This document shows, piece after piece, positions 1 to 9,901 of a stretch of DNA of 64,000 bases. Numbering within the stretch: the stretch's first letter is position 1; the number at the start of each line of letters is the position of its first letter. The notes under the pieces were generated by a model. That model was given only the letters and a program-made list of their open reading frames with translations. It ran no database searches and was not told the origin of the DNA. Origin of the DNA: Salinicola halimionae (GTDB taxonomy: Bacteria; Pseudomonadota; Gammaproteobacteria; Pseudomonadales; Halomonadaceae); assembly GCF_003206065.1 (NCBI RefSeq), contig NZ_PZJQ01000001.1, forward strand, positions 32,444 to 96,443, read 5' to 3'. A program made the position numbers and the translations under genes.

Positions 1-96
1 TGGGCAGCCGGTTTTCTTTTGGCTAGGGTTTTGCTGAATGCCGGATCTGCTCAACGAAACTTTGCAGCACCGGGGGCGGAACCCAGGCGATCGATA

Positions 97-116
97 GCGG
101 CGCCGAATGGCGCCGC
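97..116. other. GC-rich hairpin downstream of uvrA
   Basis: An 8-bp perfect stem (GCGGCGCC / GGCGCCGC) with a GAAT loop sits 10 bases past the uvrA stop codon, which lies on the minus strand. No T-run follows on either strand, so it is at best a weak or factor-assisted terminator. The first 96 bases of the window contain no gene I can support. Confidence 0.4.
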
Positions 117-125
117 GTCTGGGCC

Positions 126-2978
126 TCAGGCGCGTTTTGCCTTGCGGACCTTGGGTTCGGGCAGCAGCGGTGCCAGAAAGCGGCCCGTATGAGAGTGTTC
201 GAGCGCAGCCACCTGCTCGGGCGTTCCTTCCGCGATGATTTTCCCGCCGCCTGAGCCTCCTTCCGGACCCAGGTCGATGACCCAGTCCGCGGTCTTGATC
301 ACGTCCAGATTATGTTCGATCACAACTACGGTGTTGCCATGATCGCGCAGGCGGTGGAGCACACCCAGCAGCTGTCGGATATCCTCGAAATGCAGGCCCG
401 TCGTTGGTTCATCCAGGATATAGAGCGTCTGTCCGGTATCGCGCTTGGCCAGTTCGCGGGCAAGCTTGACGCGTTGTGCCTCGCCGCCGGAAAGCGTCGT
501 GGCGCTCTGGCCTAAACGGACGTAGGAGAGCCCCACGTCCATCAATGTCTGCAAGCGGCGGGCGATCGCCGGCACCGGGCTGAAGAACTCCAGCGCTTCC
601 TCGATGGTCATCTCGAGCACTTCGTGGATGCTCTTGCCCTTGTAGTGAATCTCGAGCGTCTCGCGGTTGTAGCGTTTACCCTTGCAGACATCGCAGGGTA
701 CGTAGATGTCAGGCAGAAAATGCATCTCCACCTTGATCATGCCTTCGCCCTGACACGCCTCGCAGCGGCCACCCTTGACGTTGAAACTGAAGCGCCCCGG
801 CTTGTAGCCGCGTGCGCGGGCTTCCTGGGTGCCGGAAAACAGCTCGCGGATCGGGGTAAATATTCCGGTATAGGTGGCCGGATTGGAGCGCGGTGTGCGG
901 CCGATCGGGCTCTGGTCGATATCGATGATCTTGTCGAGCTGATCGAGGCCCTCGATGCTGCGATATGGCGCAGCCGTCAGCGTTGTCGCACGATTGAGCT
1001 CACGCGCCGCGATCGGCATCAGCGTCGAATTGATCAGCGTCGACTTGCCGGAGCCGGATACGCCGGTCACGCAGACGAACAGGCCCAGCGGAAGCGCCAG
1101 ATCGACGTTCTGCAGGTTGTTGCCGCTGGCGCCGCGCAGATGAAGCTGCTTTTCCGGATTGCCCGGAATTCGATAAGGCGGTACTTCGATACAACGCTTC
1201 CCGGACAGGTACTGTCCGGTCAACGAGTCTGGCGCCGTCTCGATCTCGTGCGGCGTGCCTTGGGCAACGATCTGGCCGCCATGAACGCCGGCACCCGGAC
1301 CGATATCCAGTACATGGTCGGCAGCGCGGATGGCGTCCTCGTCGTGCTCGACCACGATCACCGTGTTACCCAGATCGCGCAATCGAACCAGCGTCTGCAG
1401 CAGGCGCTCGTTGTCGCGCTGGTGAAGGCCAATCGACGGCTCATCGAGGATGTACATCACCCCGACCAGGCCGGCGCCGATCTGACTGGCCAGGCGGATA
1501 CGCTGAGCCTCGCCGCCCGAGAGCGTGTCGGCGCTGCGCTCCAGGGTCAGATAGTCGAGACCTACGTTGACCAGAAATTCCAGGCGAGCGTGAATTTCAT
1601 GAACGATCTTGACCGCAATTTCGCCTTTGCGGCCGGGTAGAGTGACCTGGCGGAAATACTCCCAGGCCTCGCCCACTGGCATCCGGGTCAGAGTCGGCAG
1701 GCTGTTGCCGTCGATGAAGACGTGACGGGCTTCGCGCTTGAGACGAGTGCCGTCGCAGGTCGGACAAGGACGCACCGCCAGATATTTGGAAAGATCGTCG
1801 CGCACCATCGATGACTCGGTCTCACGGTAGCGCCGCTCGAGATTGGGTAGTACGCCCTCGAACGAATGCTCACGTGTGACCTTGCGGCCGCGGTCGTTGA
1901 CATAGCTGAACGCGACTTCGTCCTTCCCGCTGCCGTTGAGCACCAGATCACGCTCGTGCCGGGCCAGCTCGTTCCACGGCGTGTCCAGCGTAAAACGGTA
2001 GTGCTCGGCGACGGCCTGCAACTGGCTGAAATAGTAGATGCTGCGACGATCCCAGCCCTTGATCGCTCCTTCGGCCAACGAGAGCTCCGGATGGCTGATC
2101 AATTTGTCGGGATCGAAAAACTGGCGCACGCCGAGGCCGTCGCAGGTCGGGCAGGCACCGGCCGGATTGTTGAACGAGAAGAGCCGCGGCTCCAGTTCGG
2201 AAAGCGAATAGCCGCAGATAGGACAGGCGAAACGCGACGAGAACGCCAGATTTTCCTGCTCGCCATCCATGAAGTGGATGATCGCCGTGCCATCCGCCAG
2301 GTTGAGCGCGGTCTCGAAGGATTCAGCCAGGCGCTGCTGCAGGTCCGGGCGTACCTTGATACGGTCGACTACGACGCTGATGTCGTGTTTGCGCTTCTTG
2401 TCGAGATCCGGCACGTCGTCGAGCTCGACAGTATGGCCGTCGATCACCGCGCGCACGAACCCTTGGGCCCGTAGCTCGCTGATCAATTGTTGATGCTCGC
2501 CCTTGCGGCCCTTGACCACCGGTGCCAGCAGCATCAGGCGGCTGCCCTCCGGCAATGTGAGCACCTGGTCGACCATCTGTGAAACCGTCTGAGCCTCGAG
2601 TTCCTCGTCGTGGTCCGGGCATCGTGGCGTGCCGGCCCGTGCGAACAGCAGGCGCAGATAGTCGTAGATCTCGGTGATCGTACCCACGGTGGAGCGCGGG
2701 TTGTGCGAGGTCGATTTCTGTTCGATGGAGATGGCCGGCGACAGTCCTTCGATATGGTCGACGTCGGGCTTTTCCATCATCGACAGGAACTGGCGGGCGT
2801 AGGTCGACAGGGACTCGACGTAACGTCGTTGCCCTTCGGCGTAAAGCGTGTCGAATGCGAGTGAAGACTTACCCGAACCGGATAGACCGGTTACCACGAT
2901 CAACTTGTCGCGCGGCAGTTCGACATCAATGTTCTTCAGGTTATGGGTTCGTGCGCCCCTGACCAGAATGCTGTCCAT
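126..2978 (-). CDS. uvrA: Excinuclease ABC subunit A
   Basis: UvrA is the damage-recognition ATPase of nucleotide excision repair; as a dimer it loads UvrB on distorted DNA. The 950-residue protein has the family's normal length. Visible in order: first Walker [10 protein letters not shown] (residues 31-39), the first zinc module starting CPIC (about 254-281), ABC signature LSGGEAQRI, second Walker [10 protein letters not shown] (about 637), the second zinc module CEAC...CDVC (about 737-763), and a second LSGGEAQR signature. A GAGG ribosome site lies about 8 bases before the ATG. It is divergent from the YajR-like transporter gene, an order (uvrA / MFS / ssb) shared with Pseudomonas. I found no LexA-type CTG-N10-CAG box in the 160 bp between the two genes, although uvrA is SOS-controlled in many gammaproteobacteria. 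Confidence 0.98.
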   Translation of the reverse strand: MDSILVRGARTHNLKNIDVELPRDKLIVVTGLSGSGKSSLAFDTLYAEGQRRYVESLSTYARQFLSMMEKPDVDHIEGLSPAISIEQKSTSHNPRSTVGTITEIYDYLRLLFARAGTPRCPDHDEELEAQTVSQMVDQVLTLPEGSRLMLLAPVVKGRKGEHQQLISELRAQGFVRAVIDGHTVELDDVPDLDKKRKHDISVVVDRIKVRPDLQQRLAESFETALNLADGTAIIHFMDGEQENLAFSSRFACPICGYSLSELEPRLFSFNNPAGACPTCDGLGVRQFFDPDKLISHPELSLAEGAIKGWDRRSIYYFSQLQAVAEHYRFTLDTPWNELARHERDLVLNGSGKDEVAFSYVNDRGRKVTREHSFEGVLPNLERRYRETESSMVRDDLSKYLAVRPCPTCDGTRLKREARHVFIDGNSLPTLTRMPVGEAWEYFRQVTLPGRKGEIAVKIVHEIHARLEFLVNVGLDYLTLERSADTLSGGEAQRIRLASQIGAGLVGVMYILDEPSIGLHQRDNERLLQTLVRLRDLGNTVIVVEHDEDAIRAADHVLDIGPGAGVHGGQIVAQGTPHEIETAPDSLTGQYLSGKRCIEVPPYRIPGNPEKQLHLRGASGNNLQNVDLALPLGLFVCVTGVSGSGKSTLINSTLMPIAARELNRATTLTAAPYRSIEGLDQLDKIIDIDQSPIGRTPRSNPATYTGIFTPIRELFSGTQEARARGYKPGRFSFNVKGGRCEACQGEGMIKVEMHFLPDIYVPCDVCKGKRYNRETLEIHYKGKSIHEVLEMTIEEALEFFSPVPAIARRLQTLMDVGLSYVRLGQSATTLSGGEAQRVKLARELAKRDTGQTLYILDEPTTGLHFEDIRQLLGVLHRLRDHGNTVVVIEHNLDVIKTADWVIDLGPEGGSGGGKIIAEGTPEQVAALEHSHTGRFLAPLLPEPKVRKAKRA

Positions 2979-3138
2979 GACTACCTCGTGCTGCGACGCG
3001 GGAAACGACCATTATAGGTCGCGGATCAAATGCCCGGCAAAGCCGGTTGCTTTCACTGATGGAAGGCGAGCGGTAAAATGCGTCGCTCATTCCGAACCAT
3101 CCTCGGCCTGGCCGAGTTCACCCAACGCTGTGACCTCC

Positions 3139-4518
3139 ATGACTTCTCGTTTTCTCGTTACCGAACGACGTGCCATCGTCGGGCTGGCCAGCCTCTATGC
3201 CTCGCGCATGCTGGGGCTGTTCATGGTCCTGCCGGTGCTGGCGCTCTATGCCGATCATCTCGATGGCGCCACGCCGTTGCTCATCGGTATGGCCCTGGGC
3301 GGCTACGGCCTGACCCAGGCCATCCTTCAGATTCCTTTCGGTCTGCTCTCCGACCGTATCGGCCGCAAAACGGTCATCGGCGGGGGCCTGGTCCTTTTCA
3401 TTATCGGCAGTATCGTTGCCGCCAGCGCCACTTCCATCACCGGTATCATCATCGGTCGCTGCCTGCAGGGCAGTGGTGCTGTCGCGGGTGCCATCATGGC
3501 GCTGCTTGCCGATCAGACCCGGGAAGAGATTCGCACTGCGGCGATGGCCACCATCGGTCTTTCCATCGGCGTCGCTTTCGCCATTGCCATGGTCGTGGGC
3601 CCGCTAGTGGCCAATATCGGCGGGCTCGCCGGCGTATTCTGGTTTACCGCTGTGCTGTCTACCTGCGGCCTGCTGATTCTGTGGAAACTGGTGCCGAAGG
3701 CGCCACAGCGCATGCATCAGGATGTCGGCATCGACCGACGTCAACTGCGCGCCACGCTGGGCCAGAGCGATCTGCTAAGGCTGGATTTCTCGATCTTCGC
3801 CCTGCATCTGATTCTGACGGCCTGCTTCACGGCTTTGCCATTTCGCCTGGAAGCCTTGGGATTTGCGCCGGCCGATCACGGCTGGGTCTATCTCCCGGTC
3901 ATGGCGCTGGCGTTTCTCGGCATGATTCCGCTGGTCATCGTGGCCGAGAAGTATCGCAAGATGAAGCCCATTTTTGTCGGTGCCGTCGCGGCGATGACAT
4001 TGATTCTGCTGGGCTTCGGGGAGCTGGCGAACAACCGAGTCACTTTGATCACTCTACTTTGGGGCTTTTTCGTCGTCTTCAATCTGTTGGAGGCAACTCT
4101 GCCCTCGATGATCAGTAAATTGGCGCCGGCCGGCGCCAAGGGTACGGCGATGGGCGTCTACTCGACCAGTCAGTTCTTCGGGGCTTTCCTTGGCGGAACG
4201 CTGGGCGGTGCGCTATCGCAAGGTTTCGGCGTACAGAGTGTCTTCCTGGGGGCGGCGGTCGTCGGTGCGATCTGGCTGGCGGTGGTGTGGAAAATGCCGA
4301 CGCCGCGTCATCTCTCCAGCGAGATCATCGCGCTCGACGCGCAATCCATGGACAGGCTCGATACACTACTCGAGCGCTTTGCCTCGGTGACCGGTGTCGA
4401 GGACGTCATGGTCGTACCCGAAGAGCGGGTCGCCTATCTCAAGGTCGACCGTCAGCGCCTGGATGTCGAGGCGCTGGCCGGTATTGCAGGCAATCAATGG
4501 CAACGAACCGACGCCTGA
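3139..4518 (+). CDS. yajR: MFS drug/proton antiporter, YajR-like
   Basis: Inner-membrane major facilitator superfamily exporter of 459 residues with about twelve hydrophobic segments. MFS motif A appears as SDRIGRK at residues 71-77 between TM2 and TM3. After the last membrane segment there is a soluble tail of about 70 residues, consistent with the small ferredoxin-like YAM domain of E. coli YajR (454 residues), so length and architecture both fit. The frame is open further upstream, but the ATG at 3139 starts the conserved N-terminus, directly before the first membrane helix. The substrate is unknown. The gene lies between uvrA and ssb and ends 34 bp before the ssb start, so it may be co-transcribed with ssb. 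Confidence 0.85.
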   Translation: MTSRFLVTERRAIVGLASLYASRMLGLFMVLPVLALYADHLDGATPLLIGMALGGYGLTQAILQIPFGLLSDRIGRKTVIGGGLVLFIIGSIVAASATSITGIIIGRCLQGSGAVAGAIMALLADQTREEIRTAAMATIGLSIGVAFAIAMVVGPLVANIGGLAGVFWFTAVLSTCGLLILWKLVPKAPQRMHQDVGIDRRQLRATLGQSDLLRLDFSIFALHLILTACFTALPFRLEALGFAPADHGWVYLPVMALAFLGMIPLVIVAEKYRKMKPIFVGAVAAMTLILLGFGELANNRVTLITLLWGFFVVFNLLEATLPSMISKLAPAGAKGTAMGVYSTSQFFGAFLGGTLGGALSQGFGVQSVFLGAAVVGAIWLAVVWKMPTPRHLSSEIIALDAQSMDRLDTLLERFASVTGVEDVMVVPEERVAYLKVDRQRLDVEALAGIAGNQWQRTDA

Positions 4519-4552
4519 AGGCGTCGCAACGCAGGAATGCGAGGAGACAACG

Positions 4553-5167
4553 ATGGCCCGAGGTGTAAACAAAGTCATCCTGATCGGCAACCTGGGACAG
4601 GATCCGGAAGTCCGTTTCCTGCCCTCGGGAAATCCGGTGTGCAACCTGCGCATCGCCACGACCGATAGCTGGACCGACCGTCAGAGCGGTCAGCGTCAGG
4701 AGCGCACGGAATGGCACAGTGTCGTGCTGTTCAACAAGCTGGCGGAGATCGCTCAGCAGTACGTCAAGAAAGGTTCGAGGATCTATATCGAAGGTCGCCT
4801 TCAAACCCGTAAATGGCAGGGTCAGGACGGTCAGGATCGCTACTCGACCGAGATCGTCGGTAACGACATGCAGATGCTGGATTCCCGCGCTGGCGGCCAG
4901 GCCGGTGGCGACTACGCCCAGCCTCAGGGTCAATACGGAGGCGCTCAGGGTGGCTATGATCAACAAGGTGGCTATGACCAGCAGCCACAGCAAGGTAATC
5001 ACGGTGGTAACGCGCCGCCCCAACAGCCGCCCCAGCAGCAGCGTCCGGCTCAAGGGCAGCGCCCACCACAGCAGGGCCAACCGGCGCCGCAACCCAATCA
5101 GAATCCCAACTACGGCGCACCGAACCCGGGCAGCTTCGATGATTTCGATGACGAAATCCCGTTCTAG
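4553..5167 (+). CDS. ssb: Single-stranded DNA-binding protein
   Basis: SSB coats single-stranded DNA during replication, recombination and repair, and recruits partners through its C-terminal tip. The 204-residue protein has an N-terminal OB fold (about 1-110, beginning [15 protein letters not shown]), a long Gly/Gln/Pro-rich linker (about 115-190) and the conserved acidic tip ending DDFDDEIPF. The start at 4553 is set by a GAGGAG ribosome site at 4541-4546 and by the conserved N-terminus; the frame is open upstream into yajR. A strong hairpin terminator follows 53 bp after the stop. Confidence 0.97.
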   Translation: MARGVNKVILIGNLGQDPEVRFLPSGNPVCNLRIATTDSWTDRQSGQRQERTEWHSVVLFNKLAEIAQQYVKKGSRIYIEGRLQTRKWQGQDGQDRYSTEIVGNDMQMLDSRAGGQAGGDYAQPQGQYGGAQGGYDQQGGYDQQPQQGNHGGNAPPQQPPQQQRPAQGQRPPQQGQPAPQPNQNPNYGAPNPGSFDDFDDEIPF

Positions 5168-5220
5168 GGTTTTACCTGGGTAGACCGCTAGACAGAGACC
5201 ACGTCTGTCGACATCACTTC

Positions 5221-5247
5221 AACGCCTCGCCACGCGAGGCGTTTTTT
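5221..5247 (+). terminator. Rho-independent terminator after ssb
   Basis: A 10-bp perfect stem (AACGCCTCGC / GCGAGGCGTT) with a CAC loop runs into six T residues. It ends the ssb transcript and separates it from the pga operon. Confidence 0.93.
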
Positions 5248-5525
5248 GTATCCGTTCGGCGGGCGTTGGCGGCTCTGCACCGTTTCACCGCCATGTGTCC
5301 GGTGCGCTTGGTGAGGATCGATACACATAAATACATCAATATTTACTAATTTGTAAATCTGCTGTTTTGCCTCTAAGTTGACCTAGCTTTTTAGCGCCTC
5401 ACTCAAAGGAATTGAGTGCTCTCGCAACAGAGTGTTAACGGAAATAACGGTGGTTCTATCCTGTAATGCGAATATCCTGCTTCCGCGGTCGGTCCGCGAA
5501 GGCCGTCGAAGACCGTGACTTTTCG
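5248..5525. promoter_or_regulatory. Upstream region of the pga operon
   Basis: About 280 bp with no supported gene, clearly more A+T-rich than its surroundings at 5325-5395. It holds a TTGACC hexamer (5378-5383) and, 16 bp further on, an interrupted palindrome CACTCAA-N5-TTGAGTG (5400-5418), which overlaps where a -10 element would sit. That placement suits a repressor operator, but no well-formed -10 box is visible, so promoter and operator are both inferred. Upstream regions of pga operons are known regulatory hubs (NhaR, CsrA in E. coli); neither site can be asserted here. Confidence 0.4.
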
Positions 5526-7676
5526 ATGGCTGGTCGGACCGGCTCAGGCCGAGCTCGCGGCTGCTTTCATCACGTCCCGTTTGTGCTGTGTCTATTATCT
5601 CTGCTGACGTCCTCGGTCCAGGCGGCCGAACGCTTCCCTGATGGTCACTTGCCGGCTGCCGACGCGCCGGCATCTGCCTATGGCGATGACGTTCGTGCCG
5701 GGCCTGCAGGGCAACCCAATGCCGATGATCTGGCCGGTATTGCGGAACACCAGCGCCAGCAGGGGCATCCCGCGACCGCGCTTCGCCTTGCCCAGCGCGT
5801 TCTGGTGTATGCGCCGGACCATCCTCAAGCCATCCAGACCCGTATTTCCAGCCTGGCCAATCTGGGCGCTCATCGCCGTGCCGAGCAACTGCGTGAGCAG
5901 CATCACCCCGACTGGCCGCAGGCTACGCAGAACCGATTCGAGGCCGATGTCGCGACGGTGGCGATCCGTGACGGCACGCAGGAACAGACCCGACTCGAGC
6001 GGCGCCAGCACTATGCAACGAGCGATGTCGAGTTGGCTGGATCGCTCGAATCACTGAATGCCAATCTTGCTCGCTTCCCGCCGGGTAGCGAAGCCAGCCA
6101 TCGGACGCGCTTCGATCGGCTGGTGGTGTTGCGTCAACTGAACCGCTTCGAGGCGGTGATCGATGACTATCAAGCCTTGCAGCGTGAGTCGGTCAGCGTG
6201 CCGACCTATGCCAAGGGCCCCGTTGCCGATGCCTATCTGGCGCATCGTCAGCCGGAAATCGCGGCGGGCCTCTATCGCGAGGTGATCGGTGCCAACCCTC
6301 GGGCACCTCTGGCGGTGCGCACCGGTTACTACTATGCGTTGATCGAAAGCGAAGATTATGCGGGCGCGGCCGAGGTACTCCGGCAGTTGGATGCCAATAC
6401 GCCGGTCTGGCGTTCCCGACCGAATCAAGCCTCGCCGGTGCCGAACTGGGAACGCAGCGAGGTCGATCGCCTGTTGGTCCTCGATGCCACTTACCGCCAC
6501 CACGAAGAGGACGCTCTGAAGCAGGCCAGAGACCTCTATCGGCAAGCGCCACGCAACACCGACGTGATCAACGGTCTGTCCACCGCTCAGCGATCGAGAG
6601 GGTGGTACGAAGACGCTCAGTCGACCGCCGAGCTGGCGGCTGCCTACGCGCCCAGCGATCAGGCAACCCGGCTGAACATTGCCGAAAATGCGCAAGACCT
6701 CGAGAATTTTCCACGGTGGCAACACACCATCGAGCCGTTGGCCGCACAATTTCCAACCGATAGCGCGATTCGGCGGAACCGCCTCGAGTGGCAGGATCGA
6801 CAACACTTTTCCGTCGAGGGGCAAGGCAGTTTCGGCCGCTCTCACGGCGGCAACGCCGTCAACGGTAGTCAGGATGGTGAGTACCAACTTCGCTTGAACT
6901 CGCCCTGGATCGAGGGTGGCTATCGAGCCTATGTCGAGCAGTCCTATCGCTGGGGCGATTACGAAGAGGGCGCCGAGCGTCATGACCGCGAAGGTGTCGG
7001 CGTCGAGCGTCAATGGCTGCGTCGGCACTGGTGGGCGGGGCTGAGCGGCGAGCATGTCAGTGACGATCTCGGGCTCGAGCTCGGCTGGTCGCAGTGGCTC
7101 GATGATCATTGGCAGTATCAGTTGCGCACCCAGACGCAGTCTCCCGAAACGCCGCTACGTGCCGAGCGTGACGATCTGGACGGACGTCTCTATCAGGCCC
7201 AACTGATCTGGCGTCAGAATGAATCTCGAGAAGCCACGCTGACGCTGGGCGCACTGGATATCAGCGACGGCAACCTGCGCAGCGACGCGGCGGCCGATCT
7301 GACCCAGCGCATTCAGGCCAGCGCGCATCATCAGACGCGCTTGATCGGCTCGCTCTCCGCCGAACACAACAGCCAGCTCGATAGCGACTACTACAACCCC
7401 GAGGATACCCACTCGGTGGGGCTGACGCTCGAGCACGATTGGCTCACCTGGCGTCGCTACAATCGCTCCCTCACCCAGAACCTGTCGTTGGGAGCGGCTT
7501 CCGAATGGGAGACCGGCTACGGCAGTGCGCCAGGCTATGACGTCACCTATGGCCACACCTGGCAATTGACCCGTACCTGGTCGATCAACTACGGCGTCGG
7601 TTGGGGACAGCATGATTACGAGGGCGAGCGCGAGCAGCGCTGGTTAGGTCAGTTCGGTTTCGAAGGAGTTCTGTGA
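5526..7676 (+). CDS. pgaA: Poly-beta-1,6-GlcNAc export outer-membrane protein PgaA
   Basis: PgaA is the outer-membrane porin that exports partly deacetylated poly-N-acetylglucosamine (PNAG); its periplasmic TPR region interacts with PgaB and polymer. From the ATG at 5526 the protein has 716 residues (E. coli about 807): a basic N-terminus plus hydrophobic core and SSVQA cleavage site (about 1-33), helical TPR-like sequence to about 400, then aromatic-rich alternating strands typical of a beta barrel (about 425-716). An ATG at 5466 would add 20 residues before the signal peptide; neither start has a good ribosome site. First gene of pgaABCD; its stop overlaps the pgaB start. Confidence 0.88.
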   Translation: MAGRTGSGRARGCFHHVPFVLCLLSLLTSSVQAAERFPDGHLPAADAPASAYGDDVRAGPAGQPNADDLAGIAEHQRQQGHPATALRLAQRVLVYAPDHPQAIQTRISSLANLGAHRRAEQLREQHHPDWPQATQNRFEADVATVAIRDGTQEQTRLERRQHYATSDVELAGSLESLNANLARFPPGSEASHRTRFDRLVVLRQLNRFEAVIDDYQALQRESVSVPTYAKGPVADAYLAHRQPEIAAGLYREVIGANPRAPLAVRTGYYYALIESEDYAGAAEVLRQLDANTPVWRSRPNQASPVPNWERSEVDRLLVLDATYRHHEEDALKQARDLYRQAPRNTDVINGLSTAQRSRGWYEDAQSTAELAAAYAPSDQATRLNIAENAQDLENFPRWQHTIEPLAAQFPTDSAIRRNRLEWQDRQHFSVEGQGSFGRSHGGNAVNGSQDGEYQLRLNSPWIEGGYRAYVEQSYRWGDYEEGAERHDREGVGVERQWLRRHWWAGLSGEHVSDDLGLELGWSQWLDDHWQYQLRTQTQSPETPLRAERDDLDGRLYQAQLIWRQNESREATLTLGALDISDGNLRSDAAADLTQRIQASAHHQTRLIGSLSAEHNSQLDSDYYNPEDTHSVGLTLEHDWLTWRRYNRSLTQNLSLGAASEWETGYGSAPGYDVTYGHTWQLTRTWSINYGVGWGQHDYEGEREQRWLGQFGFEGVL

Positions 7677-9901
7677 TGCGATCGCTCATCACCCGTTTCA
7701 TGCTGATGGCGTCGCTGCTGGGCGGACCGGTGCCGCAGGCGTTGGCGCAACCCCCCGCGCTGGCCGACACGCAGGCGGAAGCGTCTTCCGTCATTCATGG
7801 CGCTGCTTCGGTTGCAACTCTGGCCAATGCCCGGGCGACTGGCCGCAGCGAAGCGCCGGGACATCTCACGGGGACGCTGCAGATCCCCGCCGGTCATTTC
7901 GTCACGTTAGGTTTCCACGACGTGCGCGACGGCACTCGGCCCGCGGTAGATCACGATCCGTACGCGGTCAGCACCGAACGGCTGGCTGCGCTCTTCGACT
8001 GGCTGGCGGCCAATGATTGGCATCCCATCTCGCTGGACGACGTCCAGGCTGCCCGGAACGGCGAACGATCGTTGCCGCACAACGCGGTACTGCTGAGCTT
8101 CGACGACGGCCTGGAAAGCTTCTATACCCGAGTTTTTCCGCTGCTGCAGGCGTTTGACTACCCGGCCCTGTTCGCAGTGGAAACCGGCTGGATCACGCGA
8201 GTCAGCCGCGGCGACATCGTGACGACAGCCGATACCGATCCGGTGGCATCGCAGCTCGACGACGGCGCCGTCATCCGTGGTGATGGCGGAAGCGACACGG
8301 CGAATGCGGTGCGCTACAACGGTCGCGAACGGGGGAGTGCGGGCTTCGTCGACTGGCAGCAGGTGCGCGAGATGCAGGCCTCCGGTCTGGTGGAAGTCGC
8401 CTCGCATACCGACGGCCTTCACCGCGGAATTCTGGCCAATCCGCAGGGTAACGTCGAACCTGCGGCGCTGACGCGGCAATACGACGAAGCCAGCGGCCAA
8501 TACGAAAGCGATGCCGACTATCGCCAGCGAATTCACGAGGATCTGGTGCGCAGTGCAGACCTCATCGAGGACAACACCGGCATTCGTCCGCGCACACTGG
8601 TCTGGCCCTATGGCGCCACCAATACCGCCACCGAGGCGATAGCGAGGAACACGGGCTATCGATTCACGTTCAGTCTCGGCGATCAGCGCCTGTCGACGCC
8701 GGCGAGCGGGCCCGATTTCGGCCGCTTCCTGGTCATGGACGACCCCGACCCGGTTGCCATCGAGTCCCAGATCGCCCAGACGGTCGATCCGCCCAAGCGG
8801 ATTCAGCGTGCCGTGCAGGTGGATATCGACATGCTTTACGACCCAGATCCCGAACAGATCAATGCCAACCTCAGTGCGCTGCTGGACCGGATCAAGGCCA
8901 TGCAGGTGCGTACGGTCTATCTGCAGGCCTTCGCCGATCCGGATGGCGACGGTACCGCTTCTTCGCTCTACTTCCCCAATGACTACCTGCCGATGCGCGC
9001 CGATCTGTTCAATCGTGTCGCCTGGCAGCTCAAGACCCGAGCCGGGGTCGATGTCTACGCATGGCTGCCGCTGCTTGCCTTCGATCTGCCGGATGGCGCA
9101 CGGCAGCAGCGGTTGGCGGTGCGGGCACATGGCGCCGACGGCAATAGTCAGAGCGCGGATCGTGACTATCGCCGGCTGAGCCCGTTCCGTCCCGCGGTAC
9201 TGTCGATCGTGAGCGGTATCTATGCCGATCTGGCGCGTAATACGTCGGGTATCAACGGCATTCTGATTCACGACGATGCCTATTTGGCCGACGACGAAGA
9301 CGCTCAAGCCTGTTCGCCCGAGGCACGCTGGCCGGGCAGTCAGCGGGTACTCACTGACTGCGATTTGAGCGCTCGCGACAAGACCCGGGCGCTGATCGAT
9401 TTCAGTCAGCAGGCGATCGCTGGCGCCCGCGAGTACGTCAATCTCAGCAACCGCTTTCGGGTGGCACGCAATCTCTACGCGCGAGTGGTGCTCGATCCCG
9501 ATGCCGAGTCGCGTTTCGCACAGGCGCTGGGGCCGTTCCTCGAAAGTTACGACGAAGTGGCGTTGATGGCGATGCCCTATCTCGATGATGCGGGCATGGC
9601 CCGGGACGGCGACACGGCCAGCCGCTGGCTGGATACGCTGATCGATCGGGTGATGCGTCACCCCGAGGGGTTGGACAAGACGGTGTTCGAGCTGCAGTCG
9701 TATGACTGGGCGCGCGAGCGCTGGATCGAGCCCCAGCGTTTCAAGGGATGGATGCAGCAGCTGGTGCGCAGGGGTGGGCTGAATCTGGCCTACTACCCGG
9801 ATGATTTCATCACCGGCAAGCCGTCATTTCAGCCAACGTTCGAGGGCATGAGCCTCAACGAATTTCCCTACTCAACCTCCCACCTCCGGAGTCAGCCATG
9901 A
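7676..9901 (+). CDS. pgaB: PNAG N-deacetylase/hydrolase PgaB
   Basis: PgaB removes a fraction of acetyl groups from PNAG in the periplasm, which is needed for export, and carries a C-terminal glycoside-hydrolase-like domain. The 741-residue protein shows the polysaccharide deacetylase (CE4) motifs SFDDG (about 140-144) and SHTDG (about 242-246), then a second domain from about 380 with conserved VDIDMLYD and LIHDDAYL stretches. The ATG at 7676 overlaps the pgaA stop (TGATG) behind a GAAGGAG ribosome site; a GTG one codon upstream is an alternative. The signal peptide ends with Ala-rich sequence and has no lipobox cysteine, unlike the E. coli lipoprotein. It is longer than the E. coli protein (about 672). 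Confidence 0.92.
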   Translation: MRSLITRFMLMASLLGGPVPQALAQPPALADTQAEASSVIHGAASVATLANARATGRSEAPGHLTGTLQIPAGHFVTLGFHDVRDGTRPAVDHDPYAVSTERLAALFDWLAANDWHPISLDDVQAARNGERSLPHNAVLLSFDDGLESFYTRVFPLLQAFDYPALFAVETGWITRVSRGDIVTTADTDPVASQLDDGAVIRGDGGSDTANAVRYNGRERGSAGFVDWQQVREMQASGLVEVASHTDGLHRGILANPQGNVEPAALTRQYDEASGQYESDADYRQRIHEDLVRSADLIEDNTGIRPRTLVWPYGATNTATEAIARNTGYRFTFSLGDQRLSTPASGPDFGRFLVMDDPDPVAIESQIAQTVDPPKRIQRAVQVDIDMLYDPDPEQINANLSALLDRIKAMQVRTVYLQAFADPDGDGTASSLYFPNDYLPMRADLFNRVAWQLKTRAGVDVYAWLPLLAFDLPDGARQQRLAVRAHGADGNSQSADRDYRRLSPFRPAVLSIVSGIYADLARNTSGINGILIHDDAYLADDEDAQACSPEARWPGSQRVLTDCDLSARDKTRALIDFSQQAIAGAREYVNLSNRFRVARNLYARVVLDPDAESRFAQALGPFLESYDEVALMAMPYLDDAGMARDGDTASRWLDTLIDRVMRHPEGLDKTVFELQSYDWARERWIEPQRFKGWMQQLVRRGGLNLAYYPDDFITGKPSFQPTFEGMSLNEFPYSTSHLRSQP

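Noticed and set aside
1449-1458. TGTACAT resembling the MerR operator half-site
   Set aside because: It lies within the uvrA coding sequence as part of a conserved codon run and has no partner half-site at 12 bp.
624-1640. 338-codon plus-strand open frame
   Set aside because: Antisense to uvrA, no recognisable domain.
2979-3138. Search for a LexA (SOS) box between uvrA and yajR
   Set aside because: No CTG-N10-CAG with the usual A/T-rich centre was found by eye.
7907-9661. 584-codon minus-strand open frame
   Set aside because: Antisense to pgaB; same GC-skew effect.
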